Below are positions 35,688 through 48,330 of a stretch of 64,000 nt of DNA, piece after piece (the stretch's first letter is position 1; the number at the start of each line of letters is the position of its first letter). This DNA comes from Acorus gramineus (taxonomy: Eukaryota; Streptophyta; Magnoliopsida; Acorales; Acoraceae). The stretch is from NCBI GenBank assembly GCA_030737835.1, contig JAUJYN010000017.1:124001-188000 (forward strand). Reading direction: 5' to 3'. Made by a program: the position numbers and the translations under genes. The notes beneath the pieces were generated by a model that saw only the letters and a list, made by a program, of their open reading frames with translations, ran no database searches and was not told where the DNA came from.

Positions 35688-35693
35688 AAAAGG

Positions 35694-35705
35694 TGGTATC
35701 AGAGC
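35694..35705 (+). other. Primer-binding site of element D
   Basis: TGGTATCAGAGC lies six bases after the LTR end. Confidence 0.9.
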
Positions 35706-35807
35706 CTGGTCCTGTCAGAGCCAATGGTCTTCTTTCGTAGAGATGAGTCCTAGGATTTTGATATGGGTATTCTGATCCTAGAGTCTGGTTTTCTTAGGAT
35801 TGCTGAT

Positions 35808-36236
35808 ATGTCTCCTCGTGGAGGACGGCGCGGACATGGTCCCTCTCGACCTTTGGAGGTTTCCGGACCTGCTAGAGGCGAGGATGCTACTGGAGAGTCC
35901 ACGGCTGTGAGGCCAGGATCGGCGCAGGAGCCTCCCGCACGGGAACGTGCGTTCGCTTGGACAGCGGATTCGGTGGAGACTCGGATCAAGGCACTGGAGG
36001 CGCAGACCAGAGCGTTGGTAGAGCAGGCGCGGGAGATCCGGGAGCTGAGGGCGGCCCGTGATGCAGTTCCACAGGTCCCCTTGGCAGCAGATCCGTCTGT
36101 GGTACCCGAAGTACCCCCAGTCCCCGTGGTGTTTCCAGCGGTGAGAGTTCAGGATCCCCTAGTGAGGGAGGTGGAGCTAGAGGCTGCAGAGCGGGTAATG
36201 AGTGTGGTTGTTCGAGTTAAAGAGGCCGGGTTGTAG
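35808..36236 (+). pseudogene. Truncated gag of element D (143 codons)
   Basis: The frame starts MSPRGGRRGHG, follows the C gag for about 128 residues to ELEAAERV, then runs into non-gag sequence and stops at VKEAGL. The Gag core and zinc knuckle are missing. The deletion joins the early gag to the sequence that in element C lies just after gag (GGTAATGA...TGTGGTTG). The E internal region has the same deletion, so it predates the split of these copies. Confidence 0.85.
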
Positions 36237-36920
36237 CCGTCCTGGCAGGAGGCTCTCGTCCGTAGGTACCACCGATGCAGTCGGAGGGGTACTGATCGTG
36301 GGAGTGTGTCAGGTAGGGGCTAACCCGGAAATGGATTAATGGATGGTGTCGCGAGCGTGGAATCGCTCTCCCCTTCATTGGATTCGAGTAGTACAGCCCC
36401 GACGTTAGACAGGCTCCCAGTCAGAGGACCAGGCGAGCTACGGAGCGGGGATAGGCTACCGGTGGACCAGGGGTAGAGAGCAGTCTAAGTCTCTCCCAAA
36501 GTCCCAAAATGTCTCCTGATGGGAGTGAGGGTGTGGATGAGACAAAGACGCGTCAACTCGTGACCCAAATTGCTGTTCGACCATTCCCCTAGAGGTTGGG
36601 TCCGGTCTTGAGAAGGATGTTGAATGACATCGTTGGGTGATCATCTAGAGGTAGATGATCCGGAGGGGTTAGTGGTGTTCTTTTAAATGATGTCTTCTTC
36701 CAGTGTTCCTTTCTGGATTAATGGGCCTTGTGAGGTCGGCGTTGGAACCCGGGCTAGGGTACTTCGTGTTCCTTGTTTGGTTGTCGGGGTATCCTATATC
36801 GGGATTTCATGGTGCCCTCCCGAGGTTTCTTTTCCCAGGTAAGGGATGCCATGGAAGCATCAGATAGATGAGAGATCAAGTGCGAGTTTGGTTAGAGGTT
36901 AAGGCCTTTTGGGCTGAGTG
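36237..36920 (+). other. Non-coding internal module of element D with LTR-like segments
   Basis: No gene is seen. The stretch is homologous to 26640-27690 of element C but has one copy, not two, of the GGATTCG...GTTAGACAGG segment, followed by a GTCCCAAAATGTCTCC unit and the GGGCCTTGTGAGG stretch. Confidence 0.7.
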
Positions 36921-37240
36921 ATTTCTGGTGAAGGCATATCTGTGGACCCGGGTAAGACGCTTGCTATGTCGAATTGGCGTAGGCCGTCGAACCCCGCAAG
37001 GATTCGGAGCTTCCCGAGTTGGCGGGTTATTGCAGGAAGCTTGACGAGGGTCTCTCGAAGATAGCTGTTCCTCTTAACCGCTTTACTTGGAAAGATGTCC
37101 GGTTCGAGTGGTCCCCTTCTTGCGAGGAGAGCTTTCTGGAGTTTTATCGGAGGCTCACCTCAGCGCCAGTTCTTACCCTTCCGTCTTGGAGGGGTGGGTT
37201 CGCAGTTTGCTCCGATGCATCGCGGTTGGATGTGGTGATG
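36921..37240 (+). pseudogene. RT C-terminal / RNase H start remnant (element D)
   Basis: It is collinear with A pol nt 1637-1960: [18 protein letters not shown], then [11 protein letters not shown] and the start of RNase H (FAVCSDAS). Frameshifts break it. Confidence 0.85.
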
Positions 37241-37840
37241 CGTTCGATCGGGATCGGGTGCGTCCTATTGCAGCTAAGTGGGCGATCGCTAGTGGACTGA
37301 GTTCCATAGTGGCATTTGGAGTCGCTTCGATATGTCATTGTGCGTTGTAGCTGCCCGGTTGAGGCCAGAGCCCTGTTAGGTGCTCCCCACTGTTGTGCTT
37401 GTTGGTGCGCCCATATGGCAGATATAGCGGGCTTGGGAGGCTACCAGGTAGAGGCCACACCGGGAGAGTGCTGCTAAATGATGTCGAGAGTATGGACTCC
37501 TTGTGATGAATCTGCCCATGGAGTGCAGGATGCCGGAGTCCAATGGTTATATGAGCGGCCTATCTCTGGTGGCATGTAAGCACAGTTTTGGATACTGTCG
37601 CGTTTTGCCCCACATTGGTCGCAAATAAGGAGGCGCGATGCTAGCGTTCGTGATGGGACTCAACCGCCATATCAGATTGATGACGTCGCATAGGCATTGT
37701 CGAGATTCGACGACCCCTTTATTGCGTGTCTTGTGGATTAAGTGCGGTTGAGCGGCTTACCTAGCGTGTAAGTGTTATCATGAGCGCCAGCCATGCTCGA
37801 AGAGCAGAATCCGAACTTGATTGTTCATGGTGTTGTTTTG
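37241..37840 (+). other. Unrecognised filler in element D internal region
   Basis: No domain, RNA gene or repeat is recognised. The same sequence occurs in the E internal region at about 47741-48330, so it is a shared component of this sub-family. Confidence 0.5.
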
Positions 37841-38130
37841 ATCTCCCCGTGGAGGTTGAAGATCAATTACCTTTGCCGCGAATCGATCATCTATTTGACC
37901 AGCTCTGGGAGCGAGTGTCTGCTGTTAGATCGATCTTCGCACAAGGGTACCACAAGCCGGAGATCCGAGAGTTGGACATCCCGTAGATGGCCTTTCGTGA
38001 CCGTTCAAGCACTACGAGTTTTAAGTACTGCCGTCAGGGTTGACGAATGCGCCGGATGCCTTTGTGGATCTCAAAAGTTTTATTGGGTTTCCGAGGACTA
38101 CTTTGGGGTAGTCTTTGTTGAGTTGCTGTG
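37841..38130 (+). pseudogene. Degenerate RT N-terminal remnant (element D)
   Basis: This matches A pol nt 1223-1450 (LPLPRIDHLFDQL, then a degenerate [13 protein letters not shown] region) with several frameshifts and a stop. It lies downstream of the RT C-terminal remnant, so the pol order is scrambled. Confidence 0.75.
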
Positions 38131-39310
38131 GTGTGATGAAAAGGTGATGTGGGTGACCTTGATTTCCCCAAGTTGGCATGCCCTCAAGCAAGATTCAAAA
38201 ATCATCATTGCGTGGAAAACGTCAGTCCATCGAGATTCCTCAGTGGACGTGGGAGTGGGTTATCAGGGATTGCTGCAGACTCGTTAATGTCACGTTCGGG
38301 TCACGACACCGTCTAGGTGATCATCGACCGACTGACTAAGTCCGCGATTCCCTCCCTATCAGACTGATTGAGTCTCTGGACGTCTTGACGTGGGTTTCCA
38401 CCTTCGCGATTGTTCGTCTTCATGGCACTCCAGTCGGCGCTATTTTCGGTTGAGACGCGAGGGCTACTTTGAGGTTGTGGCGCAGGCTTTGGCGCGAGCC
38501 TCCATTTAAGTACAGCGTTTCTTCGCCGATGGACAGCCAGTCAAAGAGGACGATTCGGACCTTGGAGGACATGCTAATTGCCTGCGTGCTCGATGGTGAG
38601 GGCAGTTGGGTGAGGCACCACCCGTTTGTTGGGGTATGCCTGCAAGCGACTGCCATTCGAGCACCCGGATGGATCGGTGATGGGCACTCTACAGACGCAG
38701 TTTCATACCTCCCTTGTGTTGGGACGGTTGAGGAGCGCCAGTTGGAGGGGCCATAAGTTAGTTGTTTGACCTCGCGGTGGCCGGGTTGGTTAGGGTGTAC
38801 ATCTGCACCTCCCAGAACCGACAGGAGGGCTACCCGGGTCATCGTCGCCAGAAGCTTACCTTCGGGTTTGGCGACCATAATTGCAAGGAAGTGTCCTGGT
38901 TTAAGGGCATCCTCCGTTTTGACGTTCGGGGCTAGCTAAGTTGGCTCTTTAATGGGACTGTTTCTCGTCATTGAGTGGATTGGGGAGGTGGCTTGTCATG
39001 TAGCCTTTCCCCCACCGCTGGCTTATGCCCACGACGTCGTCCTTGTCTCTTGACTGAGGCGTTATGTCCAAGATCCTGCTCATGTCTTTCTGTTCGACCG
39101 CCTCATTCTGGAGGTGGATTTGTCGTTCGTGGAGCAGTGGATCGAGGTCAGAGACCAGCATGAGAAGAGGCTCCACGCTAAGACCGTTCCTTTGATTATA
39201 GTGTGTTGGTAGCGCCAGTCCGGTGCGAAGACCACTTGGGAGCAAAGGTCTAAGCATGATACTTTCGGTCTTCCCTTTGGGTTTCCTTAAATTTCGAGGA
39301 CTAAATTTCC
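38131..39310 (+). pseudogene. Degenerate integrase and chromodomain remnants (element D)
   Basis: Fragments correspond to the integrase catalytic core (VIIDRLTKSA near 38320; a [15 protein letters not shown]-like stretch near 38530), then the C-terminal region and a decayed chromodomain (LSFVEQ near 39120). Many frameshifts and stops are present. Confidence 0.8.
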
Positions 39311-39324
39311 TAAGGGGGGAATGA

Positions 39325-41816
39325 TGTTGTGCCTGTGTCATTTTGGAGCGCTCTGTTTGAAAATTTTGGGTACATAAATTTTCTTCGTAAGTTATGTATT
39401 TCCAATTTGCCGTTTGGATTTGATTTTGTAAAAATCCAAGATGAAGAGGTAAAATTCTGATTTTATTATGAGACGTCCAGTTTTGAGTTAGCTTTCGTTT
39501 GGAAGTGGAATTAGATCAACTGGATTCTTGTAGTAAAAGTTATGGGTATTCTTCCAAGTGTACCCCGGGGATGGAAATTCTGGCTGCAGCCCTGTTCCAT
39601 GTTTGACTCTAAATTCGGAATAGTTTGGGAGATTATTTGATCATGTCATAAACATGAACATTGTAGATAATCTTCTTAGCTTTCCACCGGTTTTGGAATT
39701 GATCCATTCGGAGCTATATCGAGGAAGTTATGGCTGTTCTAGTGAAGCTTGCGCAGAATTTCGAGTGAAAGGGTGCGTATGTCATTTCCCCTTAAGTTAT
39801 ATGATAAATATCTCATCTATCTCTCTCTCCCTCCCAAGTGCACGTCGACCTTCATCTGAGGCTCTCTCTTTCACCTCTTCAAGCCCCCCTTGTGTTTGTT
39901 TAAATGCCCCAAAGAGAAGGAGGAGGTGGAGGAGGAAGTGGTGGTGGATTCTTGGTGCATGTGTGATGGTTGTTTGTTTTCCTCTCTCTCAAGCTCTCCC
40001 TTTCCATGCTTTCCCCCCCCCTGATTTTGGCTGAAGAGGAGGCTGAGGAGAGGTGGTGGTGGTGGTGGTTTCGGTGGCGGCGTTTCGGTGCGCGAAGGGC
40101 CCCCGAACATCCCCCTTTGTTCCCCCTCCAAGATCTGGACGGACGGTCGCGCGACGACCCCGATATCTGGTGAGTGGGACAATCCAACCCAGTAGAGAGG
40201 TGTTATACGCACTTGAGCGTATACCGACCTCTCCTGGGGCACCATGGATAGATATTGGCATGTGAAATATGTATATCATGCGAGCATGATTTAATTGTAG
40301 AATGCATGTTACCCTAGACTGTGCATGTTAGGGACTTGCACCCTTAGGATATGTATATGAGCCATGCAGCATGTCCCCTGGTTCCTTGTTAGGAAGCCCG
40401 ACCGATGCATGTGCCCTACTAGTTTAATTTATTAAATTAAATGCTAGTAAATGTTAAATTGCATGTTATAGTGAATATTATAGGGGAGGGGCCTTGCGAG
40501 GACAGCGGTGAGACCCGGGTTAGGGTACACCGTGTTCCTTGTTTGGTTGTCGGGGTGTCCTATAACGGGAACTCACGCTGCCCTCCCGAGTTTCTTTCCC
40601 CAACAATATTCCACCTTGTTATAACCTTATGCATGTTCCCCGCATCGTAGTTATGCGCCCTGGTGGGTTATGAGGAATTCAGAACATTAGTGTTGTTATA
40701 ATGTGCCGTCTGCGGATCCAACTGGATCATATGCGGTGGGTAGGCTGTTCTGTTCCCTTCGTTGGATCCGGTAGAGACTACCCCAGCGTTAGACAGGCCT
40801 TCCTGACAGAGGGCTCCCATCAGTAGGCACCTCCTGATTTAGGACGGACTGTGCTGAATGTGGGAGTAGACCAGGCGGCCTACGGAGTGGAGGAGAGACT
40901 ATCGGTGGACCAAGGGTGACCAACAGCCTAGTCAGTCCCAAAATCCTATGTCACCCATTGAAGGGTGAGGGTGAGGGTGTAGTGGGTTGGCGATGAACGA
41001 CCCACTGGAGTTGTGATTGGATGCTTGTAAGTCCCAAAATCCTATGTCACCCATTGAAGGGTGAGGGTGAGGGTGTAGCGGGTTGGCGGAAGCGACCCGT
41101 TGGTTTTTGGTGCAGTTAGTCCCAATATCCTATGTCACCCATTGAAGGGTGAGGGTGAGGGTGTGGCGGGTTGGCGGAAGCGACCCGCTGGTTATGTGTA
41201 GCCAGTCCCAATATCCTTTGTCGCCCATTGAAGGGTGAGGGTGAGGGTGTAGTGGGTTGGCGATTGAGCAACCCACGGCTTTGAGTTGTGCTATCATTTG
41301 TGGATTAATTAATATGAATTGTGGATCATAAGGATATCTGGTTGTGGTCAATATTGTTTGTGATGCATGGGTTGTGCCGTTCACTGAGCGTGTGGCTCAC
41401 CCCTCGCATAATATTTTCTCTTCAGTGTCATCTGAGTCGGATCCATAGGAGGAGCTCCCCGAGGGACTTCATCAGTAGCGGAGTAGCGCCACGTCCCGCG
41501 AGTTGCAGAGACTATCAGCATCCCTTGTACCAGTATGTATTATTTTTCGTGCTTGGGCACGCGTGTGTGTTGTATTTGGACGTCTGTGTATGTATATTGG
41601 CTCTCACAGGACATGTGATTATGTATGGAGTCTGTAGTGTGTTTTGATTACAGATTCAGTCTTTAGTTATTCGCATTTGGTGTATATATCATGTCAGCCC
41701 TGCTTTGTTGTCTGTATGTCATTCTAGTAGCTTGTGTATGATATTATTGACCTCCTGTGTAGATTCTGATATTTTATATACACTTGCCGCGTCTCGGGGA
41801 CGCCGGGGGCGTGACA
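39325..41816 (+). repeat. Second LTR of element D (2492 bp, intronless form)
   Basis: It is nearly identical to 33195-35687 and carries the same exact CCAAG/ATCTGG junction (40132/40133) without the GC-rich segment. A purine tract (AAGGGGGGAATGA) precedes it. A four-unit minisatellite lies at about 40931-41278. It is followed not by host DNA but by another primer site and gag start. Confidence 0.92.
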
Positions 41817-41822
41817 AAAAGG

Positions 41823-41834
41823 TGGTATCAGAGC
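41823..41834 (+). other. Primer-binding site after second D LTR
   Basis: TGGTATCAGAGC again lies six bases after the LTR end, showing that this LTR also acts as a 5' LTR for the next internal segment. Confidence 0.88.
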
Positions 41835-41936
41835 CTGGTCCTGTCAGAGCCAATGGTCTTCTTTCGTAGAGATGAGTCCTATGATTTTGATATGGGTATT
41901 CTGATCCTAGAGTCTGGTTTTCTTAGGATTGCTGAT

Positions 41937-42365
41937 ATGTCTCCTCGTGGAGGACGGCGCGAACATGGTCCCTCTCGACCTTTGGAGGTTTTCGGACCTG
42001 CTAGAGGCGAGGATGCTACTGGAGAGTCCACGGCTGTGAGGCCAGGATCGGCGCAGGAGCCTCCCGCACGGGAACGTGCGTTCGCTCGGATAGCGGATTC
42101 GGTGGAGACTCGGATCAAGGCACTGGAGGCGCAGACCAGAGCGTTGGTAGAGCAAGCGCGGGAGATCCGGGAGCTGAGGGCGGCCCGTGATGCAGTTCCA
42201 CAGGTCCCCATGGCAGCAGATCCGTCTGTGGTACCCGAAGTACCCCCAGTCCCCGTGGTGTTTCCAGCGGTGAGAGTTCAGGATCCCCTAGTGAGGGAGG
42301 TGGAGCTAGAGGCTGCAGAGCGGGTAATGAGTGTGGTTGTTCGAGTTAAAGAGGCCGGGTTGTAG
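41937..42365 (+). pseudogene. Truncated gag, second internal copy (143 codons)
   Basis: It has the same start and end as the frame at 35808-36236 with a few substitutions (for example REHGPSRPLEVF). It lacks the Gag core and zinc knuckle. Confidence 0.85.
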
Positions 42366-43136
42366 CCGTCCTAGCAGGAGGCTCTCGTCCGTAGGTACCA
42401 CCGATGCAGTCGGAGGGGTACTGATCGTGGGAGTATGCCAGGTAGAGGCTAACCCGGAAAAGGATTAATGAATGATGTCGCGAGCGTGGAATCGCTCTCC
42501 CCTTCATTGGATTCGAGTAGTACAGCCCCGACGTTAGACAGGCTCCCAGTCAGAGGACCAGGCGAGCTACGGAGCGGGGATAGGCTACCGGTGGACCAGG
42601 GGTAGAGAGCAGTCTAAGGCTCTCCCAAAGTCCCAATATGTCTCCTGATGGGAGTGAGGGTGTGGATGAGACAAAGACGCGTCAACTCGTGACCCAAATT
42701 GCTGTTCGACCATTCCCACGGAGGTTGGGTCCGGTCTTGAGAAGGATGTTGAATGACATCGTTGGGTGATCATCTAGAGGTAGATGATCCGGAGGGGTTA
42801 GTGGTGTTCTTTTAAATGATGTCTTCTTCAAGTGTTCCTTTCTGGATTAAGGGGCCTTGTGAGGTCGGCGTTGGAACCCGGGCTAGGGTACTTCGTGTTC
42901 CTTGTTTGGTTGTCGGGGTATCCTATATCGGGATTTCATGGTGCCCTCTCGAGGTTTCTTTTCCCAGGTAAGGGATACCATGGAAGCATCAGAAAGATGA
43001 GAGATCAAGTGCGAGTTTGGTTAGAGGTTAAGGCCTTTTGGGCTGAGTGATTTCTGGTGAAGGCATATCTGTGGACCTGGGTAAGACGCTTGCTATGTCG
43101 AATTGGCGTAGGCCGTCGAACCCCGTAAGGATTCGG
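42366..43136 (+). other. Truncated second internal region
   Basis: This is the LTR-like non-coding module plus the first part of the RT C-terminal remnant ([18 protein letters not shown]). It breaks at GGATTCGG and joins an E-type LTR that lacks its first 21 bases. The trinucleotide AGC is shared at the join (43137-43139), which suggests end-joining at microhomology. Confidence 0.75.
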
Positions 43137-46100
43137 AGCCTGCTGGTAACCGTTGGAGCGTTCTGGCAGTTTTTAAAATTTTTAGGGTTTTCGATCGGAA
43201 CCGCTAATTTTTGGACTGTTAGCTATCGTCCTGAGTTAAAGGACTCAGATTGAAAATCTAACTGAATATTTGGTGTCCTGGTGCCGTTTTAGACCTCCCA
43301 CGAAAATTTCATCGAATTCCGGTAACGTTCCCGAAATTTCGCAGTTCCGGGGCGTATCTGGGTTTTTAAGTCACACACTATATAAGGATGGGATCTAATT
43401 TTCGAGGTACTATTCATCATCCCTACCAAATGAGATTTTCTCTCTCCTTCTCTCTTTTTCTCACTTTTGAGCCCCCTAGAGCCCTCAAAGCTTAAAACCT
43501 AAAGCATAGGAAGTGTAGATCGGGTCCCGATCTACACCCCGGTGCTTTCAAATTCGAATTCCGGCGAGATTTGCCCCTCCGTCCCCCCTCTCTTCTTCCC
43601 TGATTTGAGCCATTTCGGTGGTGGAGGTAGATCCGGGCGTTAGAAGCCTTTTGAGGGAGGTTTCGGTGCGTGGAGAGCAACCGGACTTCGCTTCCTCCCC
43701 TTGGTAAGCCTCTTTTCCTCTCTTTTCTTGCATAGATGTATGCTAGGGGATGGATTTGGGGTTGGGTGGCTGTGGGTGGCCATCGGAGTGGTGGTCGGAG
43801 GCCATTGGTGGCCGGAGGTGGGTGGTAGGGGAGCTCGGGCTGGCAGGCAGGCAGCAGCACAGGCAGCAGCAGCAGGCGCAGCAGGCAGGGCCACTGGCAG
43901 GGCGCGCGCGTGCGTGCGCGCGGGCGTGCGCGCGGGTGGCGCTGGGCACTGGGTGCTGGGCACTGGGCGCGGGCGTTGGGCGCTGGGTGCTGGGCGCTGG
44001 GCGCGGGTGCTGGTGCGAGCGGGGGTGTGCGCGCGGGTGCGCGCGGGCGGGCGCGGGCGTGCGCGCGCGCGGGCAGGGCGCCTGGGCACTGTGCCTGGGT
44101 GCTGGGCAGGGCGCCTGGGCATGCGCCTGGGCGCGGTGCTGGGGGCCAGTGCGCGCGGTGCTGGGGGCCAGTGCGTGCGCGTGCTGGGGCGTGCGCGCGG
44201 GGGCGCGCTGGGCTGGACGTGCGGTGCGCGCGGGCGCGCGCGAGCGTGCGCGTGCGTGCGGCGGTGCGTCGGGGCGCGCGGGCCGGCGTGTGACAGTGCG
44301 CCGGTGGTGTCCGGGTGTGTGGGCTGGGCTCGGCAGTGCGCCTTGGCACGCGGGCCGAGGCTCAGCTGTGCGCTCGGGGCGGGTGGCCGTGCGTGCGGCT
44401 GCCCGGTGGGTTCGGGAGTGAGTGGGTTTTGTGTGTTTGGGGTATTTTAGAGTATTTATGTATTGTTCTCACCATATTGAATGTCTGTCTTGCAGATCTG
44501 GACGGACGGTCGCGCGACGACCCTGATCTCTGGTGAGTGGGACAATCCAACCCAGTAGAGAGGTGTTATACGCACTTGGGCGTATACCGACCTCTCCTAG
44601 GGCACCATGGATAAATATTGACATATTGTAATGTGTATATCATGCGAGCATGATTAAATTGTAGAATGCATGTTACCCTAGACTTTGCATGTTAGGGACT
44701 TGCACCCTTAGGATATGTGTATGAGCCATGCAGCATGTCCCCTGGTTCCATGTTAGGAAGCCCGGCCGATGCATGTGCCCTACTAGTTTATTTATTTAAT
44801 TAAATGCTAGTATTTGTTAAATTGCATGTTATAGTGAATATTATAGGGGAGGGGCCTTGCGAGGACAGCGGTGAGACCCGGGTTAGGGTACACCGTGTTC
44901 CTTGTTTGGTTGTCGGGGTGTCCTATAACGGGAACTCACGCTGCCCTCCCGAGTTTCTTTCCCCAACGATATTCCACCATGTTACAACCTTATGCATGTT
45001 CCCCGCATCGTAGTTATGCGCCCTGGTGGGTTCTGAGGAATTCAGAACATTAGTGTTGTTATGATGTGTTGTTGCGGATCCGAGTGGATCATATGCGATG
45101 GATAGGCTGTCTGTTCCCTTCGTTGGATCCTTTAGACACTACCTCAGCGTTAGACAGGTTGTCCCGTGCAGGGGCTCCCAGTAGTAGGCGCCTCCTGATT
45201 TGGTGAAGGACTGTGCTGAACGTGGGAGTGGCCAAACGACCTACGGAGTGAGGAGAGACTATCGGTGGACCAAGGGTGACCAACAGCCTAGTCAGTCCCA
45301 AGAGCCTATGTCACCCGTTGTAGGGTGAGGGTGAGGGTGTAGTGGGTTGGCGATGAGCGACCCGCTGGATTTGTCTATGGATGATTGTCAGTCCCAATAT
45401 CCTATGTCACTCCTGTTGAGGGGTGAGGGTGAGGGTGTAGTAGGTTGGCGATAGCGACCTGCTGGATTGGTGTAGTAAGTCCCAATATCCTTGGTCACCC
45501 ATTGAGGGTGAGGGTGAGGGTGTAGCGGGTTGGCGGAAGCGACCCGTTGGTTTTGTGTTGATTAGTCCCAATATCCTTGGTCACCCATTGAGGGTGAGGG
45601 TGAGGGTGTAGTGGGTTGGCGGTAGCGACCCACTAGTTGAGGAATTGTTGATTATTGGTGGCTATGGTAAATGTGGTTGTGGATGTTAAGAATTATCTGG
45701 TTGTGGTCAATATTGTCTGTGATGCATGGGTTGTGCCGTTCACTGAGCGTGTGGCTCACCCCTCGCATAATATTTTCTTCAGTGTCATCTGAGTCGGATC
45801 TGGAGGAGGAGCTCCCCGAGGGACTTCATCAGTAGCGGAGTAGCGCCACGTCCCGCGAGTTCCAGAGACTATCAGCATCCCTTGTGCCAGTATGTATTAT
45901 TTTCCGTGCTTGGGCACGCGTTTGGTTGTATTTGGATGTCTTTGTATGTATATTGGCTCTCACAGGACATGTGATTATGTATGGAGTCTGTAGTGTGTTT
46001 TGATTACAGATTCAGTCTTTAGTTATCCGCATTTGGTGTATATATCCTATCAGCCCTGCTTTTGTTGTCTGTGTGTCATTTTGGCTGCTTGTGTATGATA

Positions 46101-46173
46101 TTATTGACCTCCTGTGTAGATTCTGATATTATATATACACTTGCCGCGTACCGGGGACGCCCGGGGCGTGACA
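43137..46173 (+). repeat. 5' LTR of element E, lacking its first 21 bp
   Basis: It begins at AGCCTGCTGGTAACC, which in the partner LTR at 49822 is 21 bases in. It ends CGGGGCGTGACA. It holds a TATA box (43379-43386), a GC-rich splice-bounded segment (43704-44495, 792 bp; CCTTG^GTAAGC to TCTTGCAG^ATCTGG) and a four-unit hairpin minisatellite (about 45294-45635). Confidence 0.88.
43379..43386 (+). promoter_or_regulatory. TATA box of E 5' LTR
   Basis: TATATAAG lies in CACACACTATATAAGGATGG, at the position equivalent to the TATA box of the C LTRs. Confidence 0.7.
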
Positions 46174-46294
46174 AAAAAGGTGGTATCAGAGCCTGGTCCT
46201 GTCAGAGCCAATGGTCTTCTTTCGTAGAGATGAGTCCTAGGATTTTGATATGAGTATTCTGATCCTAGTGTCTGGTTTTCTTAGGATTGCTGAT

Positions 46295-46723
46295 ATGTCT
46301 CCTCGTGGAGGACGGCGCGGACATGGTCCCTCTCGACCTTTGGAGGTTTCCGGACCTGCTAGAGGCGAGGATGCTACTGGAGAGTCCACGGCTGTGAGGC
46401 CAGGATCGGCGCAGGAGCCTCCCGCACGGGAACGTGCGTTCGCTCGGATAGCGGATTCGGTGGAGACTCGGATCAAGGCACTGGAGGCGCAGACCAGAGC
46501 GTTGGTAGAGCAGACGCGGGAGATCCGGGAGCTGAGGGCGGCCCGTGATGCAGTTCCACAGGTCCCCTTGGTAGCAGATCCGCCTGTGGTACCCAAAGTA
46601 CCCCCAGTCCCCGTGGTGTTTCCAGCGGTGAGAGTTCAGGATCCCCTGGTGAGGGAGGTGGAGCTAGAGGCTGCAGCGCGAGTATTGAGTGTGGTTGTTC
46701 GAGTTAAAGAGGCCGGGTTGTAG
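46295..46723 (+). pseudogene. Truncated gag of element E (143 codons)
   Basis: It starts MSPRGGRRGHG, follows the C gag to ELEAAARV and then continues into LSVVVRVKEAGL and a stop. It carries the same deletion as both D copies. The Gag core and zinc knuckle are absent. Confidence 0.85.
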
Positions 46724-47408
46724 CCGTCCTGGCAGGAGGCTCTCATCCGTAGGTACCGCCGATGCAGTCGGAGGGGTACTGATCATGGGAGTGTCTCAGG
46801 TAGGGGCTAACCCGGAAATGGATTAATGGATGGTGTCGCGAGCGTGGAAATCGCTCTCCCCTTCGTTGGATCCGCGTAGTACAGCCCCGGCGTTAGACAG
46901 GTTCCCGGTCAGAGGACCAGGCGAGCTACGGAGCGGGGAGAGGCTACCGGTGGACCAGGGGTAGAGAGCAGTCTAAGTCTCTCCCAAAGTCCCAATATGT
47001 CTCCTGATGGGAGTGAGGGTGTGGATGAGACAAAGACGCGTCAACTCGTGACCCAAATTGCTGTTCGACCATTCCCACGGAGGTTGGGTCCGGTCTTGAG
47101 AAGGATGTTGAATGACATCGTTGGGTGATCATCTAGAGGTAGATGATCCGGAGGGGTTAGTGGTGTTCTTTTAAATGATGTCTTCTTCCAGTGTTCCTTT
47201 CTGGATTAAGGGGCCTTGTGAGGTCGGCGTTGGAACCCGGGCTAGGGTACTTCGTGTTCCTTGTTTGGTTGTCGGGGTATCCTATATCGGGATTTCATGG
47301 TGCCCTCCCGAGGTTTCTTTTCCCAGGTAAGGGATGCCATGGAAGCATCAGATAGATGAGAGATCAAGTGCGAGTTTGGTTAGAGGTTAAGGCCTTTTGG
47401 GCTGAGTG

Positions 47409-47740
47409 ATTTCTGGTGAAGGCATATCTGTGGACCCGGGTAAGACGCTTGCTATGTCGAATTGGCGTAGGCCGTCGAACCCCGCAAGGATTCGGAGCTT
47501 CCCGAGTTGGCGGGTTATTGCAGGAAGATTGACGAGGGACTCTCGAAGATAGCTGTTCCTCTTAACCGCCTTACTTGGAATGATGTCCGGTTCGAGTGGT
47601 CCCCTTCTTGCGAGGAGAGCTTCTGGAGTTTTATCGGAGGCTCACCTCAGCGCCAGTTCTTACCTTCCGTCTGGGAGGGGTGGGTTCGCAGTTTGCTCCG
47701 ACGCATCGCAATTGGGTGTGGTGATGCGTTCGATCGGAAT
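47409..47740 (+). pseudogene. RT C-terminal / RNase H start remnant (element E)
   Basis: It matches A pol nt 1637-1960 with frameshifts ([30 protein letters not shown]). Confidence 0.83.
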
Positions 47741-48330
47741 CAGGTGCGTCCTATTGCAGCTCAGTGGGCGATCGCTAGTGGACAGGGTTCCATAGTGGCA
47801 TCTGGAGTCGCTTCGATAAATCATTATGTGTTGTAGCTGCCCGGTTGAGGCCAGAGCCCTATGAGGTGCTCCCAGATGCTATGCTTGTTGGTGCGCCCAT
47901 ATGGCAGAGATAGCGGGCTTGGGAGGCTACCAGGTAGAGGCCACACCGGGAGAGTGCTGCTAAATGATGACGAAAGCATGGACTCCCCGTGATGAATCTG
48001 CCCATGGAGTGCAGGATGCCGGAGTTCCAATGGTTGTGATGAGCGGCCTATCTCTGGCGGCATGTAAGCACAGTTGTAGATACTGTCGCGTTTTGCCCCA
48101 CATTAGTCGCAAATAAGGAGACGCGATGCTAGCGTTCGTGATGGGACTTGACCGCCATATCAGATAGATGACGTTGCATAGGCATTGTCGAGGTCCGACG
48201 ACCCCTTATTGCATGTCTTGTGGATTAAGTGCGGTTGAGCGGCTTACCGAGCGTGTAAGTGTTATCATGAGCGCCAGCCATGCTCGAAGAGCAGAATCCG
48301 AACTTGATTGTTCATGGTGTTGTTTTGATC

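Larger units (their letters stand above)
33195..43136 (+). mobile_element. Element D: LTR-internal-LTR followed by a second, truncated internal region
   Basis: Two nearly identical LTRs (33195-35687 and 39325-41816) bracket an internal region. The second LTR is itself followed by a primer site and a second gag-start copy (41817-43136), which stops abruptly at 43136 against a different LTR. This is the arrangement expected after unequal recombination between LTRs of related elements. D is non-autonomous: only the first 143 gag codons remain open, and pol is in degenerate pieces. Confidence 0.85.
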
